This document shows, one piece after another, positions 6,865-11,229 of a stretch of DNA of 11,229 bases (positions within the stretch are counted from its first letter, which is position 1; each line of letters opens with the position of its first letter). Location of the stretch: NCBI GenBank assembly GCA_037133755.1, contig JBAXNN010000026.1:1-11229 (forward strand), read 5' to 3'. Source of the DNA: F1-60-MAGs149 sp037133755 (lineage in GTDB: Bacteria; Actinomycetota; Thermoleophilia; Gaiellales; F1-60-MAGs149). Position numbers and translations under genes: made by a program. The notes under the pieces were generated by a model, which was not told the DNA's origin, did no database searches, and worked only from the letters and a program-made list of their open reading frames with translations.

Positions 6865-8187
6865 ATGGCGGGAACCGAGGCAGGTGGGCCGCTCTGGAGC
6901 GGACGGCTCGAGGGTGGCTTGCATCCTGATGTCCTGGCGCTGACGCAGTCGCTTGACGTGGATCAGCGGTTGCTGCCCTACGACGTTGCCGCATCACAGG
7001 CCCACGTCCGCATGCTCGGACGACAGGGCATCATCCCCGCCGCCGAGGCCGCCCAGATTGAGGATGCACTCGGCCAAGTGGCGATCGACGACGGCGCCAC
7101 CGATGAGGACGTGCATTCGCTGATCGAGCGTCAGCTGGTCGCCATGCTCGGTGACACGGGTCGTCGCGTGCACGCTGGCCGCTCGCGCAACGATCAGGTG
7201 GCCACGGCGTTTCGGCTCTGGTGTCGCGCACATGCCTACCGGCTGCAGCTTGCGGTCGCCGACCTCCAGCAGGCATTGCTCGGCGTGGCAGAGCGCGACG
7301 GCAACACGGTCTTGCCCGCCTTCACGCACCTGCAGCGTGCGCAGCCTGTCCCGCTCGCGCACCACGTCGCCGCGCACGCCTGGGCGTTGCAGCGCGACAT
7401 CCAGCGCTTTGCTGCTGCCCAAGAGGCCGCCAACGTCTCGCCGCTCGGTGCCGGCGCACTGGCCGGCTCCAGCCTGCCGCTCGATCCCGTCGGCGTCGCC
7501 GCCGATCTCGGCATGCGTACCAGTTTCGCCAACTCGCTCGACGCGGTCTCCGATCGTGATTTCGCAGCCGACCTGCTGTACGCGTGCGTTCTCTGCCTGG
7601 TGCACTGCTCGCGCATGGGCGAGGAGCTGATCCTGTGGACCTCGCAGGAGTTCGGTTGGGCTGCGCTCGCCGACGACGTGGCCACCGGCTCATCGATGAT
7701 GCCGCAGAAGAAGAACCCAGACGTCGCCGAGCTCGCACGCGGCCGCTCGGGTACGGCGATCGGTCGCCTGACGGGACTGCTCGCGACTATGAAGGGCCTG
7801 CCGCTCACGTACAACCGCGATCTTCAGGAAGACAAGGAAGGCGTGTTCGCCCAGGTCGATGCGACCATCGGCGTGCTGCGTCTCCTGCAGCTCGCGTACG
7901 AGGGACTGACAATCGACGGCGCCAAGATGCGCGCCGCCGCAGCAGACGGCACCACAGTCGCCACGGACGTCGCCGAGGCGCTCGTGCGCGGCGGAATGCC
8001 CTTCCGCGACGCTCACACGGAGGTCGCCACGCGCATCGCGGCGGGCGAGCGCTTCGATTCGCCGACGCCGGAAGAGGCCATTGCTGCGCGACAGGGTCCG
8101 GGCATGCCCGGACGCGTCACCGAGCAGCTGGCCGAGCTCGCCGACCTGATTGCCACGACCCGCGCCACCAGCGCGCCCGCACCGTGA
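6865..8187 (+). CDS. argH: Argininosuccinate lyase
   Basis: Cytoplasmic enzyme of the last arginine-synthesis step, splitting argininosuccinate into arginine and fumarate. It belongs to the fumarase/aspartase superfamily and is active as a homotetramer with sites built from three subunits. The 440 residues show HAGRSRNDQ (103-111), FTHLQRAQP (153-161) with T154/H155 of the active site, and the superfamily signature GSSMMPQKKNPD (275-286) in the mobile loop bearing the catalytic Ser. YNRDLQEDKE (316-325) is also typical. The C-terminal part after RDAH (381-384) looks about 20-30 residues shorter than in many ArgH proteins. The ATG at 6865 gives the family N-terminus (LWSGRLEGG) but has no Shine-Dalgarno sequence and lies four bases after ftsZ, so it may rely on ftsZ translation. 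Its stop overlaps the lysA start. Confidence 0.97.
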   Translation: MAGTEAGGPLWSGRLEGGLHPDVLALTQSLDVDQRLLPYDVAASQAHVRMLGRQGIIPAAEAAQIEDALGQVAIDDGATDEDVHSLIERQLVAMLGDTGRRVHAGRSRNDQVATAFRLWCRAHAYRLQLAVADLQQALLGVAERDGNTVLPAFTHLQRAQPVPLAHHVAAHAWALQRDIQRFAAAQEAANVSPLGAGALAGSSLPLDPVGVAADLGMRTSFANSLDAVSDRDFAADLLYACVLCLVHCSRMGEELILWTSQEFGWAALADDVATGSSMMPQKKNPDVAELARGRSGTAIGRLTGLLATMKGLPLTYNRDLQEDKEGVFAQVDATIGVLRLLQLAYEGLTIDGAKMRAAAADGTTVATDVAEALVRGGMPFRDAHTEVATRIAAGERFDSPTPEEAIAARQGPGMPGRVTEQLAELADLIATTRATSAPAP

Positions 8188-9476
8188 GCGACCGCCCGAC
8201 GGCGTTGCTGCCGTTTCCCGACACGGCCACGGTTGGCCCCGCAGGAATCGCGCTTGACGGCGTCGCGCTCACGGCGATCGCAGAGGAGTACGGCACGCCG
8301 CTGTACGTGTACGACGCCGCGTCTATTCGAACCCGGGGAAGGGCGGTGGTTGACGCTCTGGCGACGGCACCGAATGGCGGCCATGCCTCCTTCGCCCTCA
8401 AGTCGCAGAGCACTTTGGCCATTCTGCGCTTGATCCACGAACTGGGCATCGGGGCAGATTGCGCCTCGTCCGGCGAGATCGCAGCCGCTGAACGCGCTGG
8501 TATTCCCGGGAGCGAACTCGTGATCCACGGCAACGCGAAGTCGGAGCAGGACCTGCGCGCCGCCGTGGAGGCCGGTGCGCGCTTCATCGTGCTCGACGGT
8601 CGCGATGAGGCCGAGCGACTGTCTGCCATCTGCCATGAGAGCGGAGACACGCAGGACGTCCTCGTGCGCATCGCCCCGGGTATCGATGTCAACACCCATC
8701 GCCACATCGCGACGGGTCACCATGGCTCCAAGTTCGGTGTGACGCCTGCCGAGGGCGCCGAGCTGCTGCGCACGCTCCCCGAGGGTCTCGTGGGCCGCGG
8801 CCTGCACGTGCACCTCGGATCGCAGATCCTCGAGGCAGAGCCACTCGTGGCCGCAGCGCGCTGGCTGCCGGCCTTCGCGAAGGCCGAGGGCATCCCGCTC
8901 GAGGTGCTGGATCTCGGTGGCGGACTCGGTATCCGCTACACGCCGGACCAGGACGCGCCCGATCCCGGCCAGCACACCCGGAACCTGATCGAGGCGATCA
9001 CCACGGTGTGCGCCGAGGAGGGCATGCCGGTGCCAGAGGTGATCGTCGAGCCAGGACGATCGATCATCGGGCAATCGGGGGTGACGCTGTACACGGTGAT
9101 CGGCATGAAGACGGTTGGCGACGGCAGCACGTGGGTCGCCGTTGACGGCGGGATGGGCGACAACATGCGCGTGGGACTCTACGGAGCCACGTATGCGCCG
9201 GTACTCGCCGCTCGCCCGACCGATGCTCCTTCAGGGTCGTATCGGATCGCCGGGCGCCACTGCGAGTCCACTGACGTCCTCGCCGAGAACATTGCGTTGC
9301 CGACCCCAGCAGTCGGCGACATCGTCGCCTTCCCCGCTACCGGTGCGTATCACCAGACCATGGCGCACAGCTACAACCTCTTCGGTCGGCCGGCCGCTGT
9401 GTTGGTCGAGGGCGGGTCAACGCGATTGATCACCCGCCGCGAGTCGATCGACGACCTCTTCAGCCGCGACGTCTGA
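8184..9476 (+). CDS. lysA: Diaminopimelate decarboxylase
   Basis: PLP enzyme of the last lysine-synthesis step, converting meso-diaminopimelate to L-lysine; it draws from the same pool as peptidoglycan. The 430 residues have the alanine racemase-like barrel followed by a C-terminal beta domain. Visible: PLP lysine K73 in FALKSQSTL; HVHLGSQ (208-214), which contacts PLP; LDLGGGLGI (242-250), phosphate-binding; EPGRSI (289-294); VDGGMGDNMR (320-329); the substrate-binding C360-E361 in GRHCESTDVL; and Y389 in GAYHQTMAHSYN. The lysine is followed by Ser-Gln rather than the Ala-Asn common in this family. GTG at 8184 overlaps the argH TGA in a GTGA, indicating translational coupling. Ornithine or arginine decarboxylase is a possible alternative within the fold, but the C-x-S-x-D and overall pattern favour LysA. 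Confidence 0.96.
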   Translation: MSDRPTALLPFPDTATVGPAGIALDGVALTAIAEEYGTPLYVYDAASIRTRGRAVVDALATAPNGGHASFALKSQSTLAILRLIHELGIGADCASSGEIAAAERAGIPGSELVIHGNAKSEQDLRAAVEAGARFIVLDGRDEAERLSAICHESGDTQDVLVRIAPGIDVNTHRHIATGHHGSKFGVTPAEGAELLRTLPEGLVGRGLHVHLGSQILEAEPLVAAARWLPAFAKAEGIPLEVLDLGGGLGIRYTPDQDAPDPGQHTRNLIEAITTVCAEEGMPVPEVIVEPGRSIIGQSGVTLYTVIGMKTVGDGSTWVAVDGGMGDNMRVGLYGATYAPVLAARPTDAPSGSYRIAGRHCESTDVLAENIALPTPAVGDIVAFPATGAYHQTMAHSYNLFGRPAAVLVEGGSTRLITRRESIDDLFSRDV

Positions 9477-9480
9477 CGCG

Positions 9481-9486
9481 TAGGCT
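9481..9486 (+). promoter_or_regulatory. Possible -10 box for a leaderless uvrB transcript
   Basis: TAGGCT (TAnnnT) lies seven bases before the uvrB ATG, the spacing seen for leaderless genes in actinobacteria, and no Shine-Dalgarno sequence precedes the ATG. No clear -35 element is visible, since the upstream bases encode the end of LysA. The match is short, so this is only suggestive. Confidence 0.25.
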
Positions 9487-9493
9487 TACGGCC

Positions 9494-11229
9494 ATGCCGC
9501 CGTTTCGCTTTGCCGGATCCTTCGAGCCGAAAGGCGACCAGCCGGCTGCCATCGACAGCCTCTGTGCAGCGATGGAGGGTGGAGAGCGCTTCGCCACGCT
9601 GCTGGGCGCAACGGGTACCGGCAAGACGGCCACGATGGCCTTCACCATCGAGCGTCTGCAACGTCCCGCGCTTGTGATGGCCCACAACAAGACGCTCGCG
9701 GCGCAACTCTGCAACGAGTTCCGCGAGTTCTTCCCCGACAACGCCGTCGAGTACTTCGTCTCGTACTACGACTACTACCAGCCCGAGGCCTACATCTCGA
9801 CCACGGACACGTACATCGAGAAGGACGCGGTCGTCAACGACGACATCGATCGTCTGCGCCACGCAGCGACCGCCTCGCTGCTGGGTCGGCGCGACGTGAT
9901 CATCGTCGCGTCAGTGTCCTGCATCTACGGGCTCGGCTCTCCCGACGAGTACCAGGAGCGCCTCCTGATCCTCAAGGTGGGCGGCGAGACGGAGGGGGGA
10001 CGCGACGCGCTGCTGCGCTCGCTGGTCGACATTCAGTATCGCCGCAACGACACTGCGCTTGGGCGTGGCCGCTTCCGCGCCCGCGGCGATGTGATCGAGT
10101 TGCAGCCGGCCTACATGGAGACCGCCTATCGCGTGTCGCTGTTCGGCGACGAGGTCGAGGCGATCACGCACTACGACCCCCTCACCGGAGAGGTCCTCGG
10201 CAAGCTCGACGAGCTCGTGGTCTATCCGGCCACGCACTACGTGACCGACCCCGTCACGATCGAGCGCGCAACGCAGGAGATCATGCGCGAGATGGAGGAC
10301 TGCGCCCATCGGTTCGAGCAGGACGGAAAGTTGCTCGAGGCACATCGCATCCGCCAGCGCACGGAGTATGACTTGGAGATGCTGCGCGAGCTCGGCTACT
10401 GCAACGGCGTCGAGAACTACTCGCGCATCTTCGAGGGACGACCGCCGGGGTCGGCGCCGTTCACGTTGATGGACTACTTCCCCGGTGACTTCCTCCTGTT
10501 CATCGACGAGTCGCACCAGACGATCCCGCAGATCGGCGGCATGTACGAGGGCGATCGCTCCCGCAAGAACCAGTTGATTGACCACGGGTTCCGTCTGCCC
10601 TCGGCCCTCGACAACCGCCCGCTGCAGTTCCACGAGTTCCTGGAGAAGATCGGCCAGGGCATTCTGGTCTCGGCTACTCCCGGTGCGTTCGAGATACGCG
10701 AGGGGGGGAGAGTGGTCGAGCAGATCATCCGACCGACCGGACTCATCGATCCGGTCGTCGAGATGCGGCCGACCGAGGGACAGATCGACAACCTGCTCGG
10801 AGAGATCCGGCTGCGCGAACAGGCCGGTGAGCGCGTCCTCGTCACCACGCTGACCAAGAAGATGGCGGAGGACCTTTCGAACTATCTGATCGAGAACGGT
10901 GTGCGTACGCGCTACCTGCACTCGGAGATCGACACGCTCGAGCGCATCCAGATCATCCGCGACCTGCGCCTCGGTGAGTACGACGTGCTCGTCGGCGTGA
11001 ACCTCCTGCGCGAGGGCCTCGATCTCCCGGAGGTCTCGCTCGTCGCGATTCTCGATGCCGACAAGGAGGGCTTCCTGCGCGGTCAGACGGCTCTGATTCA
11101 GACAATCGGACGTGCCGCGCGTAACGTGAACGGGCGCGTGATCATGTACGGCGATAAGGAGACGGAGTCCATCAAGGGCGCCGTGCGCGAGACGCAGCGT
11201 CGCCGCGACATCCAGCTCAAGTACAACGA
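9494..11229 (+). CDS. uvrB: Excinuclease ABC subunit UvrB (3' end outside window)
   Basis: Damage-verifying helicase-like subunit of nucleotide excision repair; it receives DNA from UvrA and recruits UvrC to cut on both sides of the lesion. About 578 residues are visible of a family usually 650-700 long, with the frame open to the window edge and no frameshift. Features in order: Walker A GATGTGKT (38-45); the beta-hairpin that clamps DNA, with YYDYYQPEAY (91-100); the UvrB-specific EYDLEMLRELGYCNGVENYS region; the DEAD-like IDESH (337-341); SATPG; and the helicase C-terminal motifs GVNLLREGLDLPE and GRAARN (539-544). The missing part would hold the UVR/UvrC-binding domain. The ATG at 9494, 17 bases after lysA, gives the expected N-terminus. 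No LexA-type GAAC-N4-GTTC box is seen before it. Confidence 0.98.
   Translation, partial: MPPFRFAGSFEPKGDQPAAIDSLCAAMEGGERFATLLGATGTGKTATMAFTIERLQRPALVMAHNKTLAAQLCNEFREFFPDNAVEYFVSYYDYYQPEAYISTTDTYIEKDAVVNDDIDRLRHAATASLLGRRDVIIVASVSCIYGLGSPDEYQERLLILKVGGETEGGRDALLRSLVDIQYRRNDTALGRGRFRARGDVIELQPAYMETAYRVSLFGDEVEAITHYDPLTGEVLGKLDELVVYPATHYVTDPVTIERATQEIMREMEDCAHRFEQDGKLLEAHRIRQRTEYDLEMLRELGYCNGVENYSRIFEGRPPGSAPFTLMDYFPGDFLLFIDESHQTIPQIGGMYEGDRSRKNQLIDHGFRLPSALDNRPLQFHEFLEKIGQGILVSATPGAFEIREGGRVVEQIIRPTGLIDPVVEMRPTEGQIDNLLGEIRLREQAGERVLVTTLTKKMAEDLSNYLIENGVRTRYLHSEIDTLERIQIIRDLRLGEYDVLVGVNLLREGLDLPEVSLVAILDADKEGFLRGQTALIQTIGRAARNVNGRVIMYGDKETESIKGAVRETQRRRDIQLKYN

Noticed and set aside
9477..9493. 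LexA/SOS box before uvrB
   Set aside because: No GAAC-N4-GTTC or close variant is present in the gap or the adjacent end of lysA.

Overview
The window is a compact, GC-rich bacterial chromosome segment with every recognised gene on the + strand. It carries housekeeping genes and shows no insertion sequence, phage gene, CRISPR array or toxin system. The FtsZ signature loop reads AGEGGGTGTG, as in Actinomycetota. S-adenosylhomocysteinase has the long (about 486-residue) form, there is no ftsA beside ftsQ-ftsZ, and GTG starts are used. Together these suggest a high-GC actinobacterium. Gene order and the odd ArgRS motifs hint at a deep-branching class such as Thermoleophilia, but that is inference from memory.

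Left part (1-2178): the last codons of an unidentified upstream gene, then arginyl-tRNA synthetase (argS), whose TGA overlaps the GTG of a GNAT N-acetyltransferase. The ArgRS is normal in layout, but its class I HIGH signature reads TIGS, with both histidines lost. This is the most unusual protein-level observation in the window.

Middle (2179-4128): a regulatory gap with a perfect TATAAT box inside an inverted repeat and a second hairpin in the leader. It drives ahcY, which ends in a very strong intrinsic terminator. A tRNA-Gly(CCC) gene follows, then about 190 bases with no recognisable gene.

Division block (4129-6860): an unrecognised five-helix membrane protein lies 24 bases before ftsQ. 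A 179-base gap with a candidate promoter and a terminator-like hairpin leads into ftsZ. The usual mur genes upstream and ylmD/ylmE/sepF downstream are absent, so this is a detached piece of the division and cell wall cluster.

Right part (6865-11229): argH begins four bases after ftsZ, lysA overlaps argH by four bases (GTGA), and uvrB starts 17 bases after lysA and runs off the window. argH and lysA make the last steps of arginine and lysine synthesis. uvrB is the damage-recognition helicase of nucleotide excision repair. The tight packing suggests co-transcription from ftsZ through lysA, with uvrB possibly having its own leaderless start. I found no clearly new multi-gene system. The best leads are the altered ArgRS, the unknown protein before FtsQ, and the ftsZ and ahcY leader structures.
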